NCBI GenBank assembly: GCA_017541365.1
Contig: JAFXZF010000027.1
Location: 1 to 30,762 of the forward strand
DNA length: 30,762 bases
Source of the DNA: Prevotella sp.
Lineage (GTDB): Bacteria; Bacteroidota; Bacteroidia; Bacteroidales; Bacteroidaceae
Reading direction: 5' to 3'
Shown in pieces: positions 18,252 to 24,058 of this stretch. The translations under genes were made by a program, and so were the position numbers. The notes under the pieces are model-generated. The model was not told where the DNA came from. It did not search any database and was given only the letters and a program-made list of their open reading frames with translations. Every line of letters begins with the position of its first letter. Position 1 is the first letter of the stretch.

Positions 18252-18854
18252 TTATATAAACTTTTCGTTAATAAAACAATCTTTATCCCAAGGCAGGAAG
18301 CAAAGCCTGTTGACGTTGGAGCAAGAGGCATCTGCCAATACGCCATAATTAAAACCGATGTAGCGGCTCAGCACGGCATACTGCGTGGCGAAGTCCATAT
18401 CCCTGCACCACTCAGGCACCACCGCCCACCATTTCACGCCCAAGCCCTTAGGCGACACGAAGCACAGCGCCGTCTCCACCGCCTTATCAGCGATTAAGGT
18501 CTGCTGCACCCTGCGAGCCTCTTCCGTAGAGCTAAGCCCGTCGATGTCGAGCACAATGAACGGTGAACGCTCCACCAGCCCCTTAGCATTGCCATAGCTG
18601 AACACTCCCGCGCCAGCCACCGCGTCAAACTTGAGCAGCTTATAGTCACGCAACTCCTGCTCCGTAGCCGTCGCCATCATGCGCCTGAGCTCCAGCGTCT
18701 GCGCCTTGGCGCAATCCGAAGTTATGTACCTACCAGTCCATGCTATATCCACGCTCTCGACTGGTTTTGTCGAGGGCACTACCTTGCCCGTCTTCTTGTT
18801 CAAGTACCCCTTACCAAACAAGGTGAAGGTACCGTTTTTAATTGAACAATCCAT
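18252..18854 (-). CDS. BT4734/VirE N-terminal-like primase-polymerase domain protein
   Basis: A 200-residue protein resembling the N-terminal domain of Bacteroidetes VirE/BT4734 proteins, a primase-polymerase-like fold. Key stretches are FIVLDIDGLSSTEEARRV, with the acidic Asp-x-Asp pair, TALCFVSPKGLGVKWWAVV, and SNVNRLCFLPWDKD near the C-terminus. I placed the start at 18854 (MDCSIKNGTF) because the promoter at 18893-18924 would begin transcription near 18886, leaving the 28-codon upstream extension largely untranscribed. In many relatives this domain is fused to VapE; here the two are separate coding sequences 2 bp apart. Confidence 0.8.
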   Translation of the reverse strand: MDCSIKNGTFTLFGKGYLNKKTGKVVPSTKPVESVDIAWTGRYITSDCAKAQTLELRRMMATATEQELRDYKLLKFDAVAGAGVFSYGNAKGLVERSPFIVLDIDGLSSTEEARRVQQTLIADKAVETALCFVSPKGLGVKWWAVVPEWCRDMDFATQYAVLSRYIGFNYGVLADASCSNVNRLCFLPWDKDCFINEKFI

Positions 18855-18892
18855 ACTTTTCTTTCTTTTTGTAAAGTTTACTAATGATGCTG

Positions 18893-18924
18893 CAAAATTA
18901 CTCCTTTTGCGACTTTCATACAAG
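18893..18924 (-). promoter_or_regulatory. Promoter of the primase-vapE operon
   Basis: On the minus strand CTTG (18921-18924), a 20-bp spacer and TAATTTTG (18893-18900). It decides the choice of the downstream start codon for the primase-like gene. Confidence 0.6.
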
Positions 18925-18993
18925 AAAAACGAAGTCATTTGGTTTACGACGGAAAGTGCTGTTTTTTAAGTATTTACAACGGTGCGTAAAGAG

Positions 18994-19103
18994 GTTTTTA
19001 CAGATTTTCCTCGCGCTTTCCTTTGATAGTAGCAGAAGTTTTTACGGAAGCAATGTTTCCTGTAAAAACTTTGAAATAAAACCATTCTTTTTGCCGTAAA
19101 AAA
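18994..19103. repeat. Reiterated TTTTTAC motif, direct and inverted, upstream of the primase operon
   Basis: GTTTTTACAG (18994-19003), GTTTTTACGGAA (19038-19049), the inverted TTCCTGTAAAAAC (19057-19069) and the inverted CCGTAAAAA (19094-19102) lie within 110 bp. The second and third form a 12-bp hairpin with one bulged base. They fill the gap between the primase promoter and the end of the 393-residue gene (18855-19175), where no gene is seen. Such spaced copies can be operator or iteron-like sites; function here is unknown. Confidence 0.55.
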
Positions 19104-19107
19104 ATGC

Positions 19108-19139
19108 AAAAAAAAAACAGATTCCGAAGGGGAACCTGT
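19108..19139 (-). terminator. Terminator of the 393-residue protein gene
   Basis: On the minus strand ACAGGTTCCC pairs with GGAATCTGT (one mismatch, tight loop) and is followed by an uninterrupted run of about ten T (19108-19117). It lies about 40 bp behind the stop codon at 19176. Confidence 0.8.
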
Positions 19140-19175
19140 CAAAACAATTTTATACTATGATAGCCTTATTGTGCT

Positions 19176-20357
19176 TTATTGGGGTAAAATATTTTCAACA
19201 TACGATTCAAAATTCTTTGCAAACCACTCATGTGATACATTCTGACTATATAGGTATTTTCTCTCACGACATACTGCTGGCCATGTAGGAAAGAGATAAT
19301 CACCATCAAAATTCTTAATACAATAATTATAGAAACGTCTTTCCTTTTCTTCATCCTTTATTCTACCTTCAGTATCAGTACTGCTTACACCACTCCATTT
19401 TATCATATAAACCATCACACGAGAGTCATAGGTGCCTTTTTTTCCTCTTTCAGCCGCCTTCTTGCTGTTCTTATATGGCAAGCCGAGAGTGTCGAGTTTG
19501 GGGAGTATGCTACACACCGTTTGCCCCCATTCCGGATTGTTATTCCAAAGCAGTGCCGCCTCGTTATCTAATCCATACTGATTGCCTGTGGCTATTCTGA
19601 TTTTTATGCCCTCAGTCTTAATCCACTGTCTATCATATCTATGATAATCACGCGGCAGCCACACCTCCATGGGAGTAGCATTTTTGCGACGTTCTGCCAG
19701 TTCTTCCTCTGAAACCAACTGTATCTTGTCAAATGTACTGAATACCTCTCGCACGCTATGAAGAACCTCGTCACAGTCTTTCTCAAATATAGCCTTTAGT
19801 TTTTGGACATCTTTCCTTGTTTCCTCCTCCTTGCGTATCATATCCTTGCATATCTTCATCGTGGTCACGAGATGATAGAAAAAGGAAGCAAGTTCATGCA
19901 GTAGAGTCTTCACTGATTCTATGTATGGTTCCACTCCGAAGAACTGACCATGAAACTGACGGAACGTAAGACGACTATAATCAAGCACAGGAACTATATT
20001 ATGACGTTCATCCAATCTGCGACGCACAACAGGACAGAAAGAGCGGAATATCTTCATGCTGCCAGTCATCGTAGTCCCAATACGCCGTATGAGTTTCTCT
20101 GTCAGGCGGAAACACTCGTTATGGTCAGTTGCATACTGCTCGATGAAGTTCTCAGAGAACTCCACCAAGTCCATTGACTCGTTATTGAGCCTATACTGAT
20201 AATGACGCAAGAGATTCAGCGTCTTTTCTATTTTCTTTTGGTCAAACTTACAGGTCAATATCGCCTCCAGCACATTCTCTGCTTCAAACTCCTGCGCTGC
20301 CTCATATATATTGTTAAAGCCTGTTTCGTCTCTTTGAACTATAGTAGAGTATAACAT
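19176..20357 (-). CDS. Uncharacterised 393-residue protein
   Basis: I do not recognise this protein. It is soluble-looking and charged, with no signal peptide or membrane helix. The N-terminal ~240 residues are mostly helical and Lys/Glu/Leu-rich (for example TLNLLRHYQYRLNNESMDLV and a possible coiled coil around residues 170-215). The C-terminal ~150 residues are aromatic-rich and look like a separate globular domain (WIKTEGIKIRIATGNQYG, VMVYMIKWSGVSS, FPTWPAVCRERKYLY). It is a single gene with its own terminator and a palindrome just upstream, divergent from the methyltransferase locus. A regulatory or mobile-element role is possible; nothing in the sequence establishes it. Confidence 0.7.
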   Translation of the reverse strand: MLYSTIVQRDETGFNNIYEAAQEFEAENVLEAILTCKFDQKKIEKTLNLLRHYQYRLNNESMDLVEFSENFIEQYATDHNECFRLTEKLIRRIGTTMTGSMKIFRSFCPVVRRRLDERHNIVPVLDYSRLTFRQFHGQFFGVEPYIESVKTLLHELASFFYHLVTTMKICKDMIRKEEETRKDVQKLKAIFEKDCDEVLHSVREVFSTFDKIQLVSEEELAERRKNATPMEVWLPRDYHRYDRQWIKTEGIKIRIATGNQYGLDNEAALLWNNNPEWGQTVCSILPKLDTLGLPYKNSKKAAERGKKGTYDSRVMVYMIKWSGVSSTDTEGRIKDEEKERRFYNYCIKNFDGDYLFPTWPAVCRERKYLYSQNVSHEWFAKNFESYVENILPQ

Positions 20358-20368
20358 AGATTTAGAAA

Positions 20369-20387
20369 ATTCGTTTATAAAACGAAT
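20369..20387. promoter_or_regulatory. Palindromic operator-like site before the 393-residue gene
   Basis: Perfect 8-bp arms ATTCGTTT (20369-20376) and AAACGAAT (20380-20387) around a 3-bp centre, 12 bp upstream of the start codon. A TATATTTG box on the minus strand (20406-20413) would start transcription near 20400, placing the palindrome in the first 35 transcribed bases. I see no matching -33 box, so the promoter itself is uncertain. Confidence 0.5.
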
Positions 20388-20464
20388 CTCTTACAACAAG
20401 TGTGCCAAATATATAATCTGTCATGGTAAGTTTTCTCGTCTTACAAAAAAAGTTGCAGAATTTT

Positions 20465-20496
20465 TTTGGAGGTTACGATTTATCTTCGTATCTTTG
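20465..20496 (+). promoter_or_regulatory. Promoter of the methyltransferase-nuclease operon and its leader
   Basis: TTTG (20465-20468), a 20-bp spacer and TATCTTTG (20489-20496) match the Bacteroidetes promoter. The predicted start near 20503 coincides with the first base of the first hairpin of the leader. No second promoter is seen between here and the ATG at 20815. Confidence 0.75.
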
Positions 20497-20502
20497 CAAA
20501 TG

Positions 20503-20809
20503 GTTCGGGGAGAAATCCGAACTAACAATATAAAGCATTCGCTATTATTTCGCGTTAAGCCAAAATGCCCAGGAAACAGTTTGGAATAAGAAACGCTCTG
20601 AAGTAATAGAGATAAGGGTGTCAGGTAATGGCATCCCTGTTCCTCATCATATATAGCAATGCATTTGCGCCAACAGGCGTGATGCATTCTTATTAGATGA
20701 GGTGGGGTTCCTTTCCTGGGCATGCCCTAAGCTTAACGCATAAGAGGCATCACGCTTTTCTTGTGCGTGGCGATTGATAGTTGATGCCTGACTTAATAAC
20801 TATCAATCG
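20503..20809 (+). ncRNA. Highly structured leader RNA upstream of the EcoRI-family methyltransferase
   Basis: The ~310-nt leader folds on paper into nested helices. A 5' hairpin is GTTCGG/CCGAAC (20503-20522). A closing helix is GCGTTAAGC (20552-20560) with GCTTAACGC (20731-20739). A second is a 12-bp helix ATGCCCAGGAAA (20565-20576) with TTTCCTGGGCAT (20712-20723). Inside are a hairpin at 20615-20638, a 7-bp helix CCTCATC/GATGAGG (20642-20648, 20696-20702), and within that AATGCAT..CGCC/GGCG..ATGCATT (20658-20688). Further 3' are CACGC/GCGTG (20751-20769) and a 12-bp hairpin before the start codon. I recognise no known riboswitch, retron, tmRNA, RNase P or 6S consensus. An inserted MITE-like element (20552-20739) is the alternative reading. 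Confidence 0.65.
20771..20809 (+). promoter_or_regulatory. Perfect 12-bp inverted repeat abutting the methyltransferase start codon
   Basis: CGATTGATAGTT (20771-20782) and AACTATCAATCG (20798-20809) with a 15-nt loop end 5 nt before the ATG at 20815. In RNA this hairpin would cover the ribosome-loading zone; in DNA it would be a good operator for a dimeric protein. No T run follows, so it is not a terminator. Confidence 0.7.
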
Positions 20810-20814
20810 CATCT

Positions 20815-21930
20815 ATGGCAAACAAGAACCTGAACAACGCTAAGATTGCTAAAAAAGACGAGTTCTACACGCAGTTGACTGACATCGAGAGGGAGTTGCA
20901 GCATTACTGGCAGCACTTCAAGGATAAGGTGGTATTGTGCAACTGTGATGACCCGTATGAAAGTAATTTCTTCAAGTATTTTGCGCTTCGCTTCAACCAG
21001 CTCGGTTTGAAGAAGCTCATCTGCACATGCTATAACGGTTCGCCTGTACAAGGTAACGAACTAATGATTGACTTTGGCGACTTCTTTGACGAGCCAAAGA
21101 AGATAGCCTACAAGGTGGAGATAACGGAAGTGAAGGACATGAACGGTGACGGTGCCGTTGACCTCAGCGATGTGCAGTATCTGCTGAAGAACGACAAGAA
21201 TGTGCTCTCTACGCTGAAGACGGGCGACTTCCGTGACCCTGAGTGCATCGAACTGCTGAAGCAGGCAGACATAGTCGTAACCAATCCGCCGTTCTCCTTG
21301 TTTAGGGAGTATATTGGGCAGCTGCTTGAATACAAAAAGAAATTCCTTATTGTGGGCAATCAGGGAGCAATCATCTACAAAGAGATTTTTCCTCATGTCA
21401 TAAACAATGAGATATGGCTTGGGTATGGTTTCAAGGGTGGTGCTGCTCACTTCGTTTCTCCTTATGAAGACACAGCTACAGCAGGAGACCACAGGGCTGG
21501 CATGATACGAGTTTCTGGTGTCCATTGGTTTACGAATTTAGAGACACAAAAGAGAAATGAACCGATTGATTTGGTTTGTAAATATTCGCCAGAGGAATAT
21601 CCCACCTATGACAACTATGATGCAATTGAGATAAATAAAACTTCTGATATTCCTGCGGACTATGCAGGAGTAATGGGGGTTCCAATTACCTTCCTTGACA
21701 AATATGACCCCAATCAATTTGAAATTCTTGGAATGTGTGAGAATATGGATTTGTATAAACTAAAAACAAAGGTATATACGTCAGAGGAATGCAAAGACGC
21801 CTATTATAAGAAATTCTCAAAAAAAGGTACTTATGATTTAAATGCAAGTGGTGTAATTATAAAGAATGGTATCAAAGAAAAAGTCTATTCAAGAATTCTC
21901 ATCCGCAACAAACACCCACAAAAGATATGA
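20815..21930 (+). CDS. EcoRI-family DNA adenine-specific methyltransferase
   Basis: Probably transfers a methyl group from S-adenosylmethionine to adenine N6 in a specific DNA sequence. The 371-residue protein matches the EcoRI methylase family: NAKIAKKDEFYTQLTDIERE at the N-terminus, VVLCNCDDPYESNFFKYF (about residues 40-57, the cofactor-binding region) and the catalytic NPPF motif at residues 156-159 in ADIVVTNPPFSLFREY, followed by KKFLIVGNQGAI. An EF-hand/dockerin-like segment, DMNGDGAVDLSDV, lies near residue 108. Its stop codon overlaps the start of the DUF262-HNH gene (ATGA), so the pair is one operon. Roughly the last third of the gene is more A/T-rich than the first part. The recognition sequence cannot be read from the protein. 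Confidence 0.9.
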   Translation: MANKNLNNAKIAKKDEFYTQLTDIERELQHYWQHFKDKVVLCNCDDPYESNFFKYFALRFNQLGLKKLICTCYNGSPVQGNELMIDFGDFFDEPKKIAYKVEITEVKDMNGDGAVDLSDVQYLLKNDKNVLSTLKTGDFRDPECIELLKQADIVVTNPPFSLFREYIGQLLEYKKKFLIVGNQGAIIYKEIFPHVINNEIWLGYGFKGGAAHFVSPYEDTATAGDHRAGMIRVSGVHWFTNLETQKRNEPIDLVCKYSPEEYPTYDNYDAIEINKTSDIPADYAGVMGVPITFLDKYDPNQFEILGMCENMDLYKLKTKVYTSEECKDAYYKKFSKKGTYDLNASGVIIKNGIKEKVYSRILIRNKHPQKI

Positions 21931-23051
21931 TGACGATAAAGCAAATAGAAGTGACCGTTGGCGAGATAACCAAGGGTTACGTTAACAACGACGAGCAGGG
22001 AGTGAGGGGGTATGACGGGAAGTTAGATATCCGCCCTCCATACCAGCGTGAGTTTATATACAACGAGAAGGAGCAGCAAGCGGTGATAACTACCGTGCTG
22101 AACGGCTATCCGCTGAACGTGATGTACTGGGTGAAGCGTGCTGACGATGCCGAGTGCCCATACGAGGTGATGGACGGACAGCAGCGCACGCTGTCGCTCT
22201 GCGAGTATGTGGCAGGAAAATTCTCGTATGATTTCAAGAATTTCTTCAATCAACCAGAGGACATACAGAAGAAGATACTGGACTATAAACTGACAGTGTA
22301 TGTGTGCGAGGGCGAGGCTTCGGAAAAACTAAAGTGGTTTCAGACTATCAATATAGCAGGCAAGCCCTTGAACGAACAGGAGATAAACAACGCCATCTTT
22401 GCAGGACCTTTCGTGACGGATGCCAAGAAGCACTTCTCTAAGAGCAACTGCGGAGCTTACCGACTGGGTAAAGACCTTGTGAACGGTACACCGATACGTC
22501 AGGACTTTCTGAAGAAGGCACTGGAGTGGATGGCGGAGCACGAGACGCGCGAGGGACATCGCATGAGTGCCGTGCAGTATATGGCTGACCATCAGCATGA
22601 CCCTAACGCCAACAACCTGTGGTCGTACTTCCAGACGGTATTGAACTGGGCGATAACGAACTTCGACATGAAGAAGTTTCGCAAGATAATGAAGGGCTTG
22701 GACTGGGCTTCGCTCTACGACAAATATGGCAAGGAAACACTCAACACCGTAGAGCTGGGCCAGCGCATATCACAATTGATGCGCGACAGCGAGATACAGA
22801 AACAGCAGGGCATCATCCCCTACGTACTGACGGGCGATGAGCACCACCTTGACCTGCGTGCCTTCCCTGACGACATAAAGCTGGCGGTATGGGAGAAGCA
22901 GAACCACATTTGCCCCATCTGCGGCAAGGAGTTCGACTACGAATTTATGGAGGGCGACCACATCACTCCTTGGCGCGATGGAGGCAGGACAGTAATAGAG
23001 AACTGCCAGATGCTCTGCCGAGAGTGTAACCGCAGGAAGGGAGCGAAATAA
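21927..23051 (+). CDS. DUF262 (GmrSD-N/ParB-like) protein with C-terminal HNH nuclease domain
   Basis: A 374-residue two-domain protein. The N-terminal DUF262 region has RPPYQREFIYNEKEQQAVI and the signature DGQQRTLSLCEYV (about residues 82-94), a fold that binds or hydrolyses nucleotides in GmrSD and SspE. The C-terminal domain is HNH with paired cysteines: CPICGKEF, then GDHITPWRDGGRTVIENCQMLCRECNRRKG, ending the protein. It is therefore probably a DNA endonuclease with a nucleotide-dependent control domain. The first ATG overlaps the methyltransferase stop codon; a second ATG follows directly. Pairing with a methyltransferase suggests a restriction partner cutting unmethylated DNA, but DUF262-HNH enzymes can also attack modified DNA, so specificity is open. 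Confidence 0.88.
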   Translation: MMTIKQIEVTVGEITKGYVNNDEQGVRGYDGKLDIRPPYQREFIYNEKEQQAVITTVLNGYPLNVMYWVKRADDAECPYEVMDGQQRTLSLCEYVAGKFSYDFKNFFNQPEDIQKKILDYKLTVYVCEGEASEKLKWFQTINIAGKPLNEQEINNAIFAGPFVTDAKKHFSKSNCGAYRLGKDLVNGTPIRQDFLKKALEWMAEHETREGHRMSAVQYMADHQHDPNANNLWSYFQTVLNWAITNFDMKKFRKIMKGLDWASLYDKYGKETLNTVELGQRISQLMRDSEIQKQQGIIPYVLTGDEHHLDLRAFPDDIKLAVWEKQNHICPICGKEFDYEFMEGDHITPWRDGGRTVIENCQMLCRECNRRKGAK

Positions 23052-23076
23052 AAACAAACAATACGATGTTGAAGCC

Positions 23077-23187
23077 ATGAATAAAGACTATGACCGCTTC
23101 TGCCAATTGGAAGAAGCCGAAATCAGGAGATATAAGAATAAGGAGAAAAAAGATGACCGCTCCACCATCGGAGCAGAAAAACTATAA
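23077..23187 (+). CDS. Possible 36-residue charged peptide at the end of the methyltransferase operon
   Basis: An ATG 25 bp after the nuclease stop codon opens a 36-codon frame (MNKDYDRFCQLEEAEIRRYK, then KNKEKKDDRS and GAEKL). It is strongly charged and predicted helical. A hairpin follows 8 bp after the stop codon. Small size and lack of a clear ribosome-binding site make it uncertain; it could be a tiny partner or regulator, or chance. Confidence 0.35.
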   Translation: MNKDYDRFCQLEEAEIRRYKNKEKKDDRSTIGAEKL

Positions 23188-23195
23188 AACCAACC

Positions 23196-23226
23196 AGCGC
23201 CCTGCTCAAAGATAGAGCGGGGCGCT
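23196..23226. terminator. GC-rich hairpin between convergent genes
   Basis: AGCGCCC-T-GCTC (23196-23207) pairs with GAGC-G-GGGCGCT (23215-23226), 12 pairs including one wobble, 7-nt loop. It separates the plus-strand nuclease operon from the minus-strand toxin remnant. T runs are poor on both sides, so it may act as a weak bidirectional terminator or an RNA 3' end stabiliser. Confidence 0.55.
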
Positions 23227-23231
23227 GAGTG

Positions 23232-23384
23232 TTACAGTTTCTTCAATGCTTCTATAAAACGAAGAATATTGATTACTTCTACACGAGGGAAGGAAATGTT
23301 TCTCAATTCGTTGAAATGCCTGTCATTTGACACAATGTAACGTGCATTGGCCTTGATGGCGCAATCTAAGACTATGTTTTCCAT
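23232..23384 (-). pseudogene. C-terminal remnant of a PIN-domain toxin
   Basis: A 50-codon frame reads MENIVLDCAIKANARYIVSN, then DRHFNELRNISFPRVEVINI and a short helix. This matches the last third of PIN-family toxins (TIGR00305-like, normally about 135-140 residues). The third and fourth acidic positions survive (Asp in VLDCA and in SND), while the N-terminal half with the first catalytic Asp and Glu is missing. It begins 3 bp after the antitoxin stop codon and in the same frame. A deletion that removed the start and first half of the toxin is the likeliest origin, so RNase activity is not expected. Confidence 0.75.
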
Positions 23385-23387
23385 ATC

Positions 23388-23681
23388 TTAATGGGCATAA
23401 GGAGTGCGATCATGACCAGAACTCCATGATTCTATCTCTTTGACAGAAAGCTTGCCCTCATCGCACAGTTTATCCATTGCATCAAGAGCCTTGTTTGAAA
23501 AATATTCGGCAATAATATCACGTATATCCTTCAATTCTTTTTCTCTCCTCACCTTTGAGATACTATCCAGTATCTGCATCTGGTAGGGAGAGAAAACTGG
23601 AGTAGGACTCACATTGTATGCAGCAACAGGTTCGCTTGCCATCTGTGGCTCCTCATTGATTATGTCGTATTCTTTTGCCAT
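23388..23681 (-). CDS. Probable antitoxin of a PIN toxin pair
   Basis: A 97-residue protein with a disordered, Pro/Val-rich N-terminus (residues 1-30) and a helical C-terminal part of the kind seen in Bacteroidetes antitoxins beside PIN toxins: FSPYQMQILDSISKV, then KELKDIRDIIAEYFSNKALD, AMDKLCDEGKL and an ending with RTPYAH. The pattern of a Gln-Leu-hydrophobic helix followed by an Asp-x-Leu-Cys-Asp-Glu-Gly-Lys helix is the main clue. It has its own promoter 29 bp upstream and directly precedes the toxin remnant. With the toxin truncated, it is an orphan antitoxin. Confidence 0.65.
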   Translation of the reverse strand: MAKEYDIINEEPQMASEPVAAYNVSPTPVFSPYQMQILDSISKVRREKELKDIRDIIAEYFSNKALDAMDKLCDEGKLSVKEIESWSSGHDRTPYAH

Positions 23682-23709
23682 TCTTGTCTCGCTATCAATT
23701 ATCTGTTTG

Positions 23710-23741
23710 CAAAATTAAATAATTATTTTTATTTCTCCAAA
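23710..23741 (-). promoter_or_regulatory. Promoter of the antitoxin gene
   Basis: On the minus strand TTTG (23738-23741), a 20-bp spacer and TAATTTTG (23710-23717). Transcription would begin near 23703, about 22 nt before the ATG. Confidence 0.65.
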
Positions 23742-24018
23742 CAAAGGGAAGAAAAAGTATAGAAAAGAAAGAATTTTTCATTTTAACCTCACTTACTCAC
23801 TTAGGGGCTCTCAAAGCGCATGAATACTGAACGGCAATTTTCCTATCAAAGTGAGTTTTTGGGAAGCCGCGAGAGTGAAGAATTTTGAATGAGCAGAGTG
23901 TCACAAAAAGGGGCATTTTGATTGCATTTTGTTAATCTAATGGCAAGGATTTCAAATAATTTATGCGTTCATTATTATTTTTATAAGGAAAAAGTTAGGC
24001 TGAATGTTGTTTTTTTTG
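23742..24018. other. Gene-free A/T-rich spacer at the island edge
   Basis: This is most of the 377-bp gap before serS. It is A/T-rich and shows no credible reading frame. The only structure noticed is a distant 8-bp inverted repeat, ACTCACTT (23794-23801) with AAGTGAGT followed by TTTT (around 23850). No integrase attachment site or direct repeat to the other side of the island was found by eye. Confidence 0.4.
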
Positions 24019-24026
24019 TACCTTTG
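24019..24026 (+). promoter_or_regulatory. -7 box of the serS promoter
   Basis: TACCTTTG matches TAnnTTTG and lies 33 bp before the serS ATG. The -33 position (around 23995-23999) reads TTAGG, only a partial match. Confidence 0.5.
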
Positions 24027-24058
24027 CAGACTAATAGGACAACAAATTACATTTATAT

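Noticed and set aside
18855..18938. 28-codon extension of the primase-like protein
   Set aside because: Most of it lies upstream of the predicted transcription start near 18886; the Lys/Arg-rich extension does not look like the domain's N-terminus.
20421..20723. 100-codon minus-strand frame
   Set aside because: It runs antisense through the structured leader, has no family resemblance and no promoter; the long-range complementarity explains the sequence better.
20552..20739. MITE or retron non-coding RNA
   Set aside because: The terminal complementarity resembles both, but no target-site duplication is visible for a MITE and no reverse transcriptase is nearby for a retron. Kept only as alternatives to a structured leader.
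21145..21186. Dockerin or EF-hand fusion in the methyltransferase (DMNGDGAVDLSDV)
   Set aside because: It is a single motif inside a continuous catalytic domain and, as far as I recall, similar loops occur in other EcoRI-type methylases; not evidence of cellulosome attachment.
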